Below, piece after piece: positions 8,594-17,761 of a stretch of DNA of 64,000 bases. The DNA lies in assembly GCF_024346375.1 (NCBI RefSeq), contig NZ_JAGQCV010000003.1:179281-243280 (forward strand), given 5' to 3'. The notes under the pieces are model-generated. The model did no database searches. It was not told the origin of the DNA and was given only the letters and a program-made list of their open reading frames with translations. The stretch's first letter is position 1. Every line of letters starts with the position of its first letter. This DNA comes from Synechococcus sp. ATX 2A4 (GTDB taxonomy: Bacteria > Cyanobacteriota > Cyanobacteriia > PCC-6307 > Cyanobiaceae). Position numbers and translations under genes: made by a program.

Positions 8594-9055
8594 ATGGCCT
8601 TCTGGCTGATGAAAAGCGAACCGGATGTCTACGGAATCGAGGATCTCGCCAGCGAGGGCAGCACCCTCTGGGATGGAATTCGCAATTACCAGGCGCGCAA
8701 TTACATGCGCAGCATGCAGGTGGGGGATCAGGCCTTCTTCTATCACTCCAATGCCAAACCCCCCGGAATCATTGGCCTGATGGAGGTGATCGCCACCGGG
8801 CTCGCCGATCCCAGCCAGTTCGATCCCGCCTCCGCCTATTTCGACCCCGCCTCGAAGCCGGAGGCACCGCGTTGGGATTGCGTACGGCTGGCGTACCGCC
8901 GCACCTTTGACCAGCTGCTGAGCCTCGATGCCCTGCGGGAAGCGTTCACGCCTGAAGAGCTGATGGTGGTGCGGCGCGGCAACCGGCTCTCGATCCTGCC
9001 CGTCGCCGATGCCACTGCGGCGCGCCTGATGGCGTTGCTGCTGCCGGCTCCATGA
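8594..9055 (+). CDS. EVE-domain protein (thymocyte nuclear protein 1-like)
   Basis: 153 aa from the ATG at 8594. It is a single EVE domain: the opening FWLMKSEPDVYGIEDL, then WDGIRNYQARNYMRSMQVGD and FFYHSNAKPPGIIGLMEV are the family core. EVE domains belong to the PUA-like fold and are believed to bind modified bases; the biological target of bacterial stand-alone EVE proteins is unsettled. The stop overlaps the start of the next gene as ATGA, so they are coupled. Confidence 0.88.
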   Translation: MAFWLMKSEPDVYGIEDLASEGSTLWDGIRNYQARNYMRSMQVGDQAFFYHSNAKPPGIIGLMEVIATGLADPSQFDPASAYFDPASKPEAPRWDCVRLAYRRTFDQLLSLDALREAFTPEELMVVRRGNRLSILPVADATAARLMALLLPAP

Positions 9056-9852
9056 CAACCGCCGGCGGGTCCGTGGTCCCGCTGGCGACCGCTTCCTGCC
9101 TGCGGCAAGGCTGGCGCGCCTTTGGGCAGGCACCGTTGCGATTCATGGCCTTCACGCTGCTGGGCGGTGTGCTCAACGTGATCGGCCAGCTGGTCCAGAA
9201 CCGGGGCAGTGATGAGCTTCAGCAGGGCGGGCCAGCGGGCTATCTGCTGCTGGCCCTGGGCGGCTTGGCCGCTGGGGTGGCCAGCAACATCTGGCTGAAC
9301 GTGGGGCTGCTGCGCGGCAGCCGGATCGCCCTGGCGGAAGGGCAGCCACGCTTCGCCGAGCTGGCCCGCTGGGAGGGTGCCGCCACGCTGCGGCTGCTGG
9401 GCATGGCGGCGCTGTTGCTGATGGTCAATGGGCTGGTGCTGATCACCTGCGGCCTGGTGGCAGGGGTGCTGAGCGTGCTCACCCCCGGCCTGGGCCTGCT
9501 GGCCCTGGTGCTGGGTGGCGCCGCCCTGATGATCCTCAATGTCAGCCAGGTGTTTCAGTTGCCACTGGTGGTGGTGGGGCGTCTAGGGCCAGTGCTCGCC
9601 TTTCAGCGCGGCTGGTCGCGGAAAACACGCGGCTGGGCTCCGCTCTACCTGCTGACGCTGGCGCTCCATGGACTCCAGGTGCTGCTGGTGCTGCTGGTGC
9701 CCACCCCCTTCGCCGCGCTGGCGGTGCTGCTGGCGGTGGGGCTGCTGATCGCCTGGCCGGTGATGATCGCCAGCCTGATGGCGGGCTACGACGCCCTGTT
9801 CGGGCGAGACTTCGGGCGGGGCGGGACCGCCCAGGCGTTCAGCGAGCGCTGA
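9052..9852 (+). CDS. Conserved polytopic membrane protein, function unknown
   Basis: 266 aa. It has about six hydrophobic segments: LRFMAFTLLGGVLNVIGQLV, YLLLALGGLAAGVASNIWL, MAALLLMVNGLVLITCG, LLALVLGGAALMILNVSQVF, LYLLTLALHGLQVLLVLL and LLAVGLLIAWPVMIASLM. The layout, with FQRGWSRKTRGW between segments, resembles bacterial inner-membrane proteins of the DUF975 / glycerophosphodiester-phosphodiesterase-membrane-domain type, but I cannot name the family with confidence. It is translationally coupled to the EVE gene (ATGA overlap). Its 3' end overlaps the convergent DUF2811 gene by 14 bases. Confidence 0.75.
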   Translation: MTTAGGSVVPLATASCLRQGWRAFGQAPLRFMAFTLLGGVLNVIGQLVQNRGSDELQQGGPAGYLLLALGGLAAGVASNIWLNVGLLRGSRIALAEGQPRFAELARWEGAATLRLLGMAALLLMVNGLVLITCGLVAGVLSVLTPGLGLLALVLGGAALMILNVSQVFQLPLVVVGRLGPVLAFQRGWSRKTRGWAPLYLLTLALHGLQVLLVLLVPTPFAALAVLLAVGLLIAWPVMIASLMAGYDALFGRDFGRGGTAQAFSER

Positions 9853-10150
9853 AGCAGCCGTCGGCGGAGGCGCTCCAATTGAACATGTTGCCGACGTAGC
9901 AACGGGTCACGGCACGGCTGTTCACGCCGTTCTGCACCAGGAAGCCAGCCAGAGCGGCCTGGAACAGGCGGTACTGGTCCCAGTTCGGATGGGCATCGAT
10001 GAAGGTGCGCATCGAACCCAGCAAGGCCTCCGGCACCTCTGCCCTGATGCTCACCACGCCAGCGGCACCATCGCCGTTGTCTGCGGAGACAGGCGGGCGG
10101 ACGCCGGCCGGGCAACGCGAGGAGCGATCAACAGCGGGGGCAGGATCCAT
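9839..10150 (-). CDS. DUF2811-family protein
   Basis: 103 aa from the ATG at 10150. The conserved part begins near residue 33 (VVSIRAEVPEALLGSMRTF) and continues IDAHPNWDQYRLFQAALAGF, FLVQNGVNSRAVTRCYVGNMF. This matches the small cyanobacterial family DUF2811, of unknown function. The N-terminal ~30 residues are low-complexity and may not be translated, so the start is uncertain. It is convergent with the membrane protein gene. Confidence 0.75.
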   Translation of the reverse strand: MDPAPAVDRSSRCPAGVRPPVSADNGDGAAGVVSIRAEVPEALLGSMRTFIDAHPNWDQYRLFQAALAGFLVQNGVNSRAVTRCYVGNMFNWSASADGCFSAR

Positions 10151-10473
10151 TGAGGTGTGGCAGGAGGGTGGTCGTCACCCAGTTCCCCACAAGCATCCGA
10201 TGGCGTCAAACCGGGAGCGAGGGAGGCCGGCATCGCCCATCCCAGCGTGAGATTGCCGTCCCAACTGCGCTCCGGGGTGGTAATGAGCGCGTTAAGGGGC
10301 CCACTTGAAGCGATCGGAGCCGCGTGTCAAGGGGAGAACGCGCGGCAGGTGGGTTCTCCACAGGCGACTGCCAGGGCAGCCGGTCCGGGCGGTAGGACCT
10401 GTGGAAAACCTGGGCAAAACCAGCCGCAATCCGGGGGCTGGCCAGGAAACAGGGTGCTGATCAGCAGTGCTGA
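10151..10473. other. Intergenic region with DnaA-box-like sites and a tandem palindrome
   Basis: No coding region is evident. It holds two DnaA-box-like nonamers (10354-10362 and, inverted, 10400-10408) and a 13-bp tandem repeat GTGCTGATCAGC at 10454-10479, each copy containing the palindrome GCTGATCAGC. The second copy reaches the stop codon of the DUF1818 gene. The region should also contain the promoter of the DUF2811 gene. Confidence 0.5.
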
Positions 10474-10890
10474 TCAGCCGCCCAATCCCTCCTTGGTCTC
10501 ACACAAGGCCGGCTCCAGCACCAAGGGCGCCAAGGCCTCTGCCAGGGCGGAGCTGGCCGCGGGCGTCCAGCTCCCCTCCAGGCCCCGATGCCCATCGGCG
10601 GGCGCCAGCACGAAGCGCAGTGCCCAGGAGCGACGATCGCCCGTAAGGCCGAGCCACCAGGGACCGCGTTCCAGATCCAGCTCCAGGTTTTCTTCTGCCA
10701 TCAGCTGGCCGGCAATGGCGGCGTGTTGCTCGATCAGCTCGAGCACGCCCCTGCGCAGTTCGGCCGCTTCCGCCAGGCTCAATTCCGCCGCCCAGCCATC
10801 GCCGCCGATCAACACAGCAAAGGGATGGCGGCCAGCCTCAAGAGCCAACCGCCATCCCTCCCCTTCAGTCGCAAATCCCGCCGGATGCAT
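10474..10890 (-). CDS. DUF1818-family protein
   Basis: 138 aa from the ATG at 10890. The protein starts GFATEGEGWRLALEAGRHPF, followed by FAVLIGGDGWAAELSLAEAAELR, LMAEENLELDLERG, WWLGLTGDRRSWALRFVL and a C-terminal EGSWTPAASSALAEAL. This is the cyanobacterial/plastid DUF1818 family, small soluble proteins of unknown role. It is full length. It lies downstream of rpoZ on the same strand with a short gap, so co-transcription is possible. Confidence 0.78.
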   Translation of the reverse strand: MHPAGFATEGEGWRLALEAGRHPFAVLIGGDGWAAELSLAEAAELRRGVLELIEQHAAIAGQLMAEENLELDLERGPWWLGLTGDRRSWALRFVLAPADGHRGLEGSWTPAASSALAEALAPLVLEPALCETKEGLGG

Positions 10891-11004
10891 CAGGCTGCAG
10901 TCGTCACGATTGGGAGCGCGGCGCGAGCCGGAGATCGCAGCTCATCTGCGGCGGCGCCAGCCGACGCCCACAGCAGAAAAGCGGTGGCGCCAGCGGCGAG
11001 CCAA

Positions 11005-11244
11005 TCAGCCAGGCAGCAGATCGGGTTGATCCTGCTCATCGGAGAGCTCCACGATGGCCCGCTGCACGGGCTTGATCATCGAATCCTCCAGCAGTCCGTC
11101 GAAATCATCGAAACGGCGCTGCTTGGCCCGAAAGGCGATCTTCACGGTGGTGAGGTAGCGGTTACTCGCCTGCCGAATCAGGCTTTCGGCTCGCTGGGCC
11201 AGTTCCTTCGGGTTCACCGTGGCGCCGGAATACATAGGAAACAT
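11005..11244 (-). CDS. rpoZ: DNA-directed RNA polymerase omega subunit
   Basis: 79 aa from the ATG at 11244 ([17 protein letters not shown]). The sequence [38 protein letters not shown] and [20 protein letters not shown] is the cyanobacterial omega subunit. It helps assemble and stabilise the core RNA polymerase around beta'. The frame extends to 11358 but the extra residues are not family-like. It is divergent from the Hsp70-family gene at 11362. Confidence 0.9.
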   Translation of the reverse strand: MFPMYSGATVNPKELAQRAESLIRQASNRYLTTVKIAFRAKQRRFDDFDGLLEDSMIKPVQRAIVELSDEQDQPDLLPG

Positions 11245-11361
11245 TGATTTTCCTGACCTTAGGCCAGCTCGGGCGTGGGGGCGCTCGGGCGTGAGCTTCA
11301 GCGGGCCAGCGGATGCCCGCGGCCATCCGCCAAGCTGCGCGGAGCCCTTCGCCCGCACACG

Positions 11362-12969
11362 ATGGCGACACCCGGCACCCTGGCGATCGACCTCGGCAGC
11401 ACCACCACCGTGGTGGCCTTCCAGGCGGCCGACGGCGGCGCACCCCAGCTGGTGGAGATCGCCCCCTACAGCTGCTCTGACCCCTGTGTGGTGCCCAGCC
11501 TGCTCTGGCTTGCCAGCGCCACAGCGGAGCTGCCGCTGATCGGCCGCCAGGTGATCGAAGCCGGACTCGCCGGCAGCGAAGGCCCGGAGCTGTGTCGCGA
11601 TTTCAAGCGCGGGATCGGCGGCGCCGGCGGCTCAGGTGGCTCTGGCGGCGCTGGTGCCAAAGGTGCAGATGGCGCCGTTACTGCCGTGCTGTCGCCGGAG
11701 CAAGCCGGCGCGATGCTGCTGCGGCAGCTCTGGCGCCGCCTGCCAGCGCAGCTGGCGCCCACCCGCCTGGTGCTCACTGCGCCGATCGACGGCTATCGCG
11801 GCTACCGCGAATGGCTGCACAGCGTCAGCCAGGACCTGGCCGTTGAGGAGGTGGCCCTGGTGGATGAGCCCACTGCCGCCGCCATCGGCGCCGGCTTGCC
11901 TCCCGGCAGCCGCGTACTGGTGGTGGATCTCGGCGGTGGCACGATCGATCTTTCGCTGGTGGCCCTCGAAGGCGGCGAAGGCCGCGCCGCGCCGGTGGCC
12001 CAGCTGCTGCGCTTCGCCGGCCGCAATCTCAGAAACAGCAGCCAGAAGCTGCGCTGCGCCCGGGTCGTGGGCAAGGCAGGCGTAGCCCTCGGCGGCCGGG
12101 ACATCGATCGCTGGATCGCCGCAGCGCTGTGGTCGCAGGTGAATGGCCACGGCCAGCCGCCCTCCTCTTGGCTGGAAGCTGCAGAAACCCTCAAGTGCCA
12201 GCTGAGCGAGCACACCGAGGCGTCGGTGCTGGCGGTGCTGCCGGGCGGAACCAGCCGCTTGCTGCAACTCACCCGCCAGGAACTGGAATCCATCCTGCTG
12301 GAGCAGGGATTTCTCTTACTCCTGGAGGAACTGCTGGAGCGGGTGCTCGCCGCCGCCAGGGCGGAGGGACTGGGGCTGGCGGATGTGGAGGCCATCCTGC
12401 CGGTGGGGGGCAGCAGCCGGATTCCGCTCGTGCGCCACTGGCTGCAGGAGCGTTGCCCCGGGGTGACCCTGCGCGACGAGCGACCGATCGAGGCGGTGGC
12501 CCTGGGGGCGCTGGCGCTCACCCCTGGCGTGCGGATCAAGGACGTGCTCGCCCGGGGCGTGTCCCTGCGCTGCTGGGACCAGCGCAGCGGCAGCCACCGC
12601 TGGCATCCATTGTTCGTCGAGGGGCAGAACTGGCCCACCACGCAGCCGTTGGAGCTGCTGCTCGCCTGCAGCCACGACGGCCAGGAGCAGATCGAGCTGG
12701 TGCTGGGGGAGCCCCGCGACGACGAACGCTCCGAGGTGGTGTTCCGCGATGGACTGCCCCAGCTGCGGCGACGTCCCGCTGGGGAGGCGGAGGTGCAGCC
12801 CTGGGGCCAGCAACCCGCGCCGATCAGCCTCGATGCCCCTGGAAAGCGCGGCAGCGATTCCCTGCGGCTGCATTTCCAGATCGACGGGCAGGGCCAGCTG
12901 GTGCTGGAGAGCGAAGACCTGAGCACCTCCCGGCGCTCGCCAGCTCAGCCGCTTGGCCCGGTGCGCTGA
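11362..12969 (+). CDS. Hsp70-family (DnaK-like) protein
   Basis: 535 aa from the ATG at 11362. The actin/Hsp70 ATPase fold is clear: phosphate-1 [14 protein letters not shown], the linker [15 protein letters not shown], phosphate-2 [14 protein letters not shown] and the adenosine motif [18 protein letters not shown] glycine-rich insert ([15 protein letters not shown], around residue 80-95) interrupts the N-terminal lobe. The segment after about residue 390 is where a substrate domain would be, but it is shorter and unlike DnaK and lacks its helical lid. It is therefore a divergent Hsp70, not the housekeeping DnaK; client unknown. Confidence 0.85.
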   Translation: MATPGTLAIDLGSTTTVVAFQAADGGAPQLVEIAPYSCSDPCVVPSLLWLASATAELPLIGRQVIEAGLAGSEGPELCRDFKRGIGGAGGSGGSGGAGAKGADGAVTAVLSPEQAGAMLLRQLWRRLPAQLAPTRLVLTAPIDGYRGYREWLHSVSQDLAVEEVALVDEPTAAAIGAGLPPGSRVLVVDLGGGTIDLSLVALEGGEGRAAPVAQLLRFAGRNLRNSSQKLRCARVVGKAGVALGGRDIDRWIAAALWSQVNGHGQPPSSWLEAAETLKCQLSEHTEASVLAVLPGGTSRLLQLTRQELESILLEQGFLLLLEELLERVLAAARAEGLGLADVEAILPVGGSSRIPLVRHWLQERCPGVTLRDERPIEAVALGALALTPGVRIKDVLARGVSLRCWDQRSGSHRWHPLFVEGQNWPTTQPLELLLACSHDGQEQIELVLGEPRDDERSEVVFRDGLPQLRRRPAGEAEVQPWGQQPAPISLDAPGKRGSDSLRLHFQIDGQGQLVLESEDLSTSRRSPAQPLGPVR

Positions 12970-13139
12970 GACGGCAGGTGGCCTCTGAGCAAGCCTTGGA
13001 ACCAGCTGCTTGTCGCCAAGATCGACTATCGCCAAAGGCAATTGTCGCCACAGTTCAGTGGACGACGGAGCGGCTGACCCCGGAGCGCTGAAACCAGCAG
13101 GTGCAGTTCATAGAAAGGTAGACCTGCCCGCCCCTTGCC

Positions 13140-13970
13140 TTGGCCATTCGCCGCCACAGGCTTCCGCGTTTCTGGTTGGCTCTCACTCTTGGCCTGGTGG
13201 CCATCGTGATCGGCGCCGCGCGTTGGTGGGAAGAGCAACTTCCCGGCCGCCTGGAGCGGGCGGCCAGCGAGGGGCGCTACGAGGCTTGCCTCGCCTACAG
13301 CGACCAGCTGGCTTCGCTGCGCTGGATGACCGGACGCGCGCCGCGCGAACAGGGCCGCTGCCGCCGTGCCCATGCCGAGCGGCTCTGGCAGGAGCAGCGC
13401 TGGCAGGAGGCGCTTCAGCTGCAATTGCTGCTGGCCAATTCCGAAGCAGGCATCGACATCGACCGGGACCGGCTGCGCTCCTGGCAGGAAGACCTGCGCA
13501 CCAAGGCGATGGCCCGCTTCGAGGCTGGAGATCTGGAGGGAGCGATGGTGTTCCTCAAACCGATGGGCGAAGACCGCCACCCCGCCGGCGACGCGCTCGG
13601 CGACAACTTCAGGGAGTTCTGGAGCCGCAACCGCTATCAACAGCAACGGGCCACCCAGCTGGTGGAGCAGAAGCGCTGGTGGGAGGCGCTTGAGGCCCTC
13701 AATCGGATCGACCATCCCTGGTGGAGGTCGCAGTCTGCGGTCCTGCGCAGGCAGGTGGAAACCGCCATTTCCGGCCTGAAAACCCAAGAGCAGGAACACC
13801 ACAGCCACGGCGCTACGGCGGCCAACTCCGTGCCAGTGGCGGAGCTGGATGCGGCCATCAAGGGCCTGATCGCCCAAGGGGTTGACGACTGGTCGGCCTT
13901 CACGCGGGCCTGCCGGCAACTCGGGGGGAAGGTGGTGGAGAGCGGTCCGGAGACCACCTGTCAACGCTGA
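13140..13970 (+). CDS. Hypothetical membrane-anchored protein
   Basis: 276 aa from a TTG at 13140 (MAIRRHRLPRFW). One N-terminal membrane segment (FWLALTLGLVAIVIGAARWW, residues about 11-30) is followed by a long, mostly helical soluble part rich in Arg, Gln and Trp, with repeat-like helices such as RYEACLAYSDQLASL, RWQEALQLQLLLANS, AMARFEAGDLEGAMVFL and KRWWEALEALNRI. These resemble degenerate TPR units. It may be anchored with the helical domain on either face of the membrane. It sits 170 bases after the Hsp70-family gene and could partner it; the function is unknown. Confidence 0.7.
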   Translation: MAIRRHRLPRFWLALTLGLVAIVIGAARWWEEQLPGRLERAASEGRYEACLAYSDQLASLRWMTGRAPREQGRCRRAHAERLWQEQRWQEALQLQLLLANSEAGIDIDRDRLRSWQEDLRTKAMARFEAGDLEGAMVFLKPMGEDRHPAGDALGDNFREFWSRNRYQQQRATQLVEQKRWWEALEALNRIDHPWWRSQSAVLRRQVETAISGLKTQEQEHHSHGATAANSVPVAELDAAIKGLIAQGVDDWSAFTRACRQLGGKVVESGPETTCQR

Positions 13971-14015
13971 GGGCCTGGCGTGACAGGATTGCCGCCGTCC
14001 GCCACCGCATCCTTC

Positions 14016-14237
14016 ATGAAGCAGGGAGAACAGGTCAGGGTCTGCCAGAGCGTCGTGGTGTACACCCATCCAGAGCACCGCGGTCAGCCCTTCGACCTCC
14101 AGGGCCTGGAGGGCGAGGTGTTCCAGGTGCTTGACGAGTGGAAAGGCCGTCCGATCAGCCCGACCCTGCCGGTGGTGGTGGCATTCGGCCGCTATCGCGC
14201 CCATTTCCGCCCCGACGAGCTCGAGCCGGTGGCCTGA
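14016..14237 (+). CDS. ftrV: Ferredoxin-thioredoxin reductase, variable chain
   Basis: 73 aa from the ATG at 14016; a GTG at 13980 would add 12 non-conserved residues. The sequence VRVCQSVVVYTHPEHRGQPF, DLQGLEGEVFQVL and RPISPTLPVVVAFGRYRAHF matches the SH3-like variable (alpha) subunit, which supports the catalytic FTR subunit in passing electrons from ferredoxin to thioredoxin in the light. The catalytic beta subunit is not in this window. It is convergent with pyrR. Confidence 0.9.
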   Translation: MKQGEQVRVCQSVVVYTHPEHRGQPFDLQGLEGEVFQVLDEWKGRPISPTLPVVVAFGRYRAHFRPDELEPVA

Positions 14238-14248
14238 AGGGCCCGGCC

Positions 14249-14797
14249 TCAGGGTTTGAGCAGCACCACACCATCGCGACCATCCACGCCAGCCAGCAAG
14301 AGCTGAATCGATTCCTGACGGCTGGTGGGCACCACCCGACCGCAGAAATCGGGCTGGATCGGCAGTTCCCGGTGTCCCCGGTCCACCATCACCAGCAGAC
14401 GCACCACCGCCGGGCGGCCCCAGGCGTGCAGAGCTTCCAGGGAGGCGCGCACCGTCCGTCCGGTGAAGATCACGTCGTCCACCAGCACCACATGGCGGCC
14501 TTCAAGCGCCGCCGGCAGCTGGGTGGCCTGCACCATGCGGGTGCCGACCCGGGCCAGGTCGTCGCGGTGGAAGGTGGGATCAAGGCTGCCCTGATCCACC
14601 GAATGGCCGCAACTGGCTTCGAGCTGGGCGGCCAGCACCCGTGCCAGTTCCACGCCACGGGTGGGAATGCCGAGCAGTAACAGCTGGCGGCTGTCGGGCG
14701 CGCTCTCCAACACCTGGGAGGCGAGGCGATGGACCGTGCGGGTCAGATCCTGGGCGGAGAGGATCTCCACGCAATGGTCACCGATTGACGACACCAT
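14249..14797 (-). CDS. pyrR: PyrR, pyrimidine operon regulator / uracil phosphoribosyltransferase
   Basis: 182 aa. The PRPP-binding motif HVVLVDDVIFTGRTVRASL lies near residues 103-121; the N-terminal IPTRGVELA and the dimer-loop region VDQGSLDPTFHRDDLA are typical of PyrR. In many bacteria PyrR binds pyr mRNA in response to UMP/UTP and has weak UPRTase activity; in cyanobacteria its regulatory role is not well established. Start ATG at 14797. It is divergent from gpmI across a 219-base gap. Confidence 0.92.
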   Translation of the reverse strand: MVSSIGDHCVEILSAQDLTRTVHRLASQVLESAPDSRQLLLLGIPTRGVELARVLAAQLEASCGHSVDQGSLDPTFHRDDLARVGTRMVQATQLPAALEGRHVVLVDDVIFTGRTVRASLEALHAWGRPAVVRLLVMVDRGHRELPIQPDFCGRVVPTSRQESIQLLLAGVDGRDGVVLLKP

Positions 14798-15016
14798 GGG
14801 GGAATCCCGGAGCTGAAATGGTAAGGGAACCGACTGGCGCTTATGCCCATTAGCTGACGCTTACCGGCTCGCTTTCTGTGATGCAGAGATCACACTGTAA
14901 TTTTGAGGGCGATCAGCCTGTATCAGGGCTTTGCGGAAGAATCGGTGACCGACATTCCTTCCAAGGGCTCCAGCTCTCGCCTGAGCGGCTCACTCCCTCC
15001 TCCCCCCTCAGGACCC

Positions 15017-16621
15017 GTGGATCACCGCTACGTGTCACCAGTGGTGCTGGCCATTCTCGATGGCTGGGGATACCGCGAAGCCAGCGATAACAATGCGATC
15101 CGCGCCGCCAGCACCCCGGTGATGGATGCGCTCTGGGAGGCCTACCCCCACACCCTCATCCAGGCGAGCGGCGGCGATGTGGGCCTGCCCGACGGCCAGA
15201 TGGGCAACTCGGAAGTGGGCCACCTCACCATCGGCTGCGGGCGGATCATCCGTCAGGAGCTGGTTCGCATTGGCAAGGCGGTGAAAGACGGCAGCCTTGC
15301 CGCCAATCCCGCACTCAATACGCTGGCCGACACCCTGCTGGTCAACGGCGGCACGCTCCATCTGATCGGCCTCTGCTCCGACGGCGGCGTGCATAGCCAC
15401 CTCGATCACCTCGGCGGTCTGCTGCAGTGGGCCGCAGGGCGCGGCCTCAGCGACGTCTGCATCCATGTGATCACCGACGGGCGCGACACCCCACCCCAGA
15501 GCGCAATCGCCTTCCTCGACCGCATCGACGCCCAGATCGCCGCCGCCGGCGTCGGGCGCATCAGCACGATCTGCGGCCGTTACTGGAGCATGGACCGTGA
15601 CAACCGCTGGGACCGCACGGAGAAGGCCTACCGATTGCTCACCGAAGCCAGGCCGGCCGACGGCCCGCTCTCAGCTCAGCAGGTGGTCCTGGCGGCCTAC
15701 GACGCCGGCACCAACGATGAGTTCCTTGAGCCCTACCGCCTCAGCCCCGGGCATCTGAGCCCCGGCGATGGCCTGATCTGTTTCAACTTCCGCCCCGACC
15801 GGGTGCGTCAGCTGGTGCGCGCCCTGGTGCTCGAACAGTTCAGCGGTTTCTCCCGCGACCGCATCGAGCCCCTGCACCTCGTCACCTTCACCCAATACGA
15901 GCAAGCCCTCAACGTGGCGGTGGCCTTCCCCCCCGAATCACTCGATGGCCTGCTCGGCCAGGTGGTCTCCGACCATGGGCTGCGTCAGCTGCGCACCGCC
16001 GAAACCGAGAAGTATCCGCACGTCACCTATTTCCTCAACGGCGGCATCGAGCAGCCCTTCAACGGCGAAGACCGCCATCTGGTGCCCTCCCCGCGCGTGG
16101 CCACCTACGACCAGGCGCCGGAGATGTCCGCTGCCGCCCTCACTGACAGCTGCATCGCCTCGATCAACAAAGGCATCTACTCCCTGGTGGTGATCAACTA
16201 CGCCAATCCCGATATGGTCGGCCACACGGGGCAGATGGAGGCCACCGCCGCCGCCATCGCCACTGTGGATCACTGCGTGGGCCGGCTGATGGAAGCCACC
16301 AATCGGCAGGGGGGCACACTGCTGATCACCGCCGATCATGGCAACGCCGAAGTAATGAAAGGGGAGGACGGGCGGCCCTGGACGGCCCACACCACCAACC
16401 CGGTTCCGGTGATCCTGGTGGAAGGGGAACGGCGCAAGCTGGCTGGCCACGGCACGGATGTGCGCCTGAGGGAAGGGGGCGGCCTTGCTGACATCGCCCC
16501 CACCCTGCTGGAGATCCTTGAGCTGCCTGTGCCCGCCAACATGACGGGCACCTCCCTGGTCGAGCCATCGCCCCTGCTGCCCACTCCTGAGCCCTTGCGG
16601 CCACGGGCGCTGCAAGTCTGA
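15017..16621 (+). CDS. gpmI: 2,3-bisphosphoglycerate-independent phosphoglycerate mutase
   Basis: 534 aa from the GTG at 15017 ([20 protein letters not shown]). The frame is open to 14903, but the added residues are Ser/Pro-rich and not conserved. It interconverts 3- and 2-phosphoglycerate in glycolysis using two Mn ions. The alkaline-phosphatase-like core shows [10 protein letters not shown] and the catalytic Ser in [17 protein letters not shown], then [23 protein letters not shown] and the metal site [10 protein letters not shown]. It is full length for the family. secG and msrB follow closely. Confidence 0.95.
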   Translation: MDHRYVSPVVLAILDGWGYREASDNNAIRAASTPVMDALWEAYPHTLIQASGGDVGLPDGQMGNSEVGHLTIGCGRIIRQELVRIGKAVKDGSLAANPALNTLADTLLVNGGTLHLIGLCSDGGVHSHLDHLGGLLQWAAGRGLSDVCIHVITDGRDTPPQSAIAFLDRIDAQIAAAGVGRISTICGRYWSMDRDNRWDRTEKAYRLLTEARPADGPLSAQQVVLAAYDAGTNDEFLEPYRLSPGHLSPGDGLICFNFRPDRVRQLVRALVLEQFSGFSRDRIEPLHLVTFTQYEQALNVAVAFPPESLDGLLGQVVSDHGLRQLRTAETEKYPHVTYFLNGGIEQPFNGEDRHLVPSPRVATYDQAPEMSAAALTDSCIASINKGIYSLVVINYANPDMVGHTGQMEATAAAIATVDHCVGRLMEATNRQGGTLLITADHGNAEVMKGEDGRPWTAHTTNPVPVILVEGERRKLAGHGTDVRLREGGGLADIAPTLLEILELPVPANMTGTSLVEPSPLLPTPEPLRPRALQV

Positions 16622-16713
16622 AGCCGGCGGGCCATCAAGGCCGTCAGCCTGCCCGCACCCTGAAATGAGGCTGACCCTGGCGTTCGGGCCTCGTGTTTGG
16701 GTAGGGTTTGAAG

Positions 16714-16944
16714 ATGATCACCACGGTTCTTTCCTGGATCTGGGCCGCCCTCGGCGTGCTCCTGATTGCCAGCGTGTTGCTGCACAGCCCCAAGGGCGAT
16801 GGCATGGGAGGCCTGGCCAGCAGCGGCGGGTCGATGTTCAGCAGCGCCCGCAGCGCCGAAGCCACGCTCAACCGCGTCACCTGGACCCTTCTGGCACTGT
16901 TTCTTGGTCTCGCTGTGGTGCTGAGCGCCGGCTGGCTGCGCTGA
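16714..16944 (+). CDS. secG: Preprotein translocase subunit SecG
   Basis: 76 aa from the ATG at 16714 (a TTG at 16708 would add two residues). Two membrane segments (VLSWIWAALGVLLIASVLL and WTLLALFLGLAVVLSAGWL) flank the conserved cytoplasmic loop with SPKGDGMGGLASSGGSMF. SecG is the small accessory subunit of the SecYEG channel. It begins about 90 bases after gpmI, the same order as in many cyanobacteria. Confidence 0.93.
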   Translation: MITTVLSWIWAALGVLLIASVLLHSPKGDGMGGLASSGGSMFSSARSAEATLNRVTWTLLALFLGLAVVLSAGWLR

Positions 16945-16951
16945 CCCTGCC

Positions 16952-17443
16952 GTGACACCCATCAAACGCCGTGGTCTGCTGGCCTCCCTGGCCCTGCTGG
17001 TCTCCCCCCTGCTGGGAGGCCGCAAAGCTGAAGCTGCTGGCAAGGCAGGCGATCCCGCCTGGCAGCTCAGTGAGGCCGTCTGGAAGGAGCGGCTGAGTCC
17101 AGCCGCCTTCGCCGTGCTGCGCCGTGAAGGCACGGAACGGCCGTTCTCCAGCCCGCTCAACAACGAAAAGCGAGCCGGTACCTACGTGTGCGCCGGCTGC
17201 CGTTTGCCGCTGTTCGCCTCCACCACGAAATTCGACAGTGGCACCGGCTGGCCCAGCTTCTGGCAGCCCCTGCCGAATGCGGTGGTCACCCAGCTGGATT
17301 TCAAATTGATCGTGCCCCGCACGGAATACCACTGCCGCCGCTGCGGCGGGCATCAGGGCCATGTGTTCAACGATGGACCCAGGCCCACCGGCAAGCGTTA
17401 CTGCAACAACGGCGTCGCGCTTGCCTTCGTGCCCGGCAAGTAG
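16952..17443 (+). CDS. msrB: Peptide-methionine (R)-S-oxide reductase, exported form
   Basis: 163 aa from a GTG at 16952, eight bases after secG. MsrB reduces methionine-R-sulfoxide in proteins. Two CxxC zinc pairs (CAGC and CRRC) and the core KFDSGTGWPSFWQPL, EYHCRRCGGHQGHVFNDGP are present; the catalytic Cys is in RYCNNGVAL (commonly RYCINS). Residues 1-30 form a signal-like segment with a KRR pair (MTPIKRRGLLASLALLVSPLL) ending at AEAAG, so it probably acts outside the cytoplasm, in the lumen or periplasm. Whether export is by Tat or Sec cannot be told. Confidence 0.92.
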   Translation: MTPIKRRGLLASLALLVSPLLGGRKAEAAGKAGDPAWQLSEAVWKERLSPAAFAVLRREGTERPFSSPLNNEKRAGTYVCAGCRLPLFASTTKFDSGTGWPSFWQPLPNAVVTQLDFKLIVPRTEYHCRRCGGHQGHVFNDGPRPTGKRYCNNGVALAFVPGK

Positions 17444-17596
17444 GCATCAGCTGCAGCAGGGCCGCTGAGCCCTAGCCTCGTTGCGGCGCCGCAACATCAC
17501 TCCTGACCCGACGCTGCGCCTGGACCACTCCTGCACCACTGCTTGCGGTGTAGCTCTGCGCACGCACTGTGGCGCCGACACGGCGGGCAAAAGCAC

Positions 17597-17624
17597 AAAA
17601 AAAGAGCAGGCTCTTGGCCTGCTC
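17597..17624 (-). terminator. Rho-independent terminator of groES-groEL
   Basis: Read on the minus strand, an 8-bp perfect stem GAGCAGGC/GCCTGCTC (17604-17611 with 17617-17624) with a 5-nt loop runs into seven T (17603-17597). Confidence 0.9.
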
Positions 17625-17761
17625 CTGTGATGCACTGGTCGATGGCAGCTGATCTGGTGCTGGTTGGCAACGGATCCGCTCGCAGCAGCCTTTTCGAAGC
17701 TGATGATCCGAATCTGCTGGTCTGAAGCTGCTGGCTTGAAGCCGTGACGGTTGATCGGGGC

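Noticed and set aside
10151..10473. Chromosome replication origin because of DnaA-like boxes
   Set aside because: Only one box matches the consensus perfectly, there is no AT-rich unwinding stretch, and neither dnaN nor other origin-linked genes are in the window.
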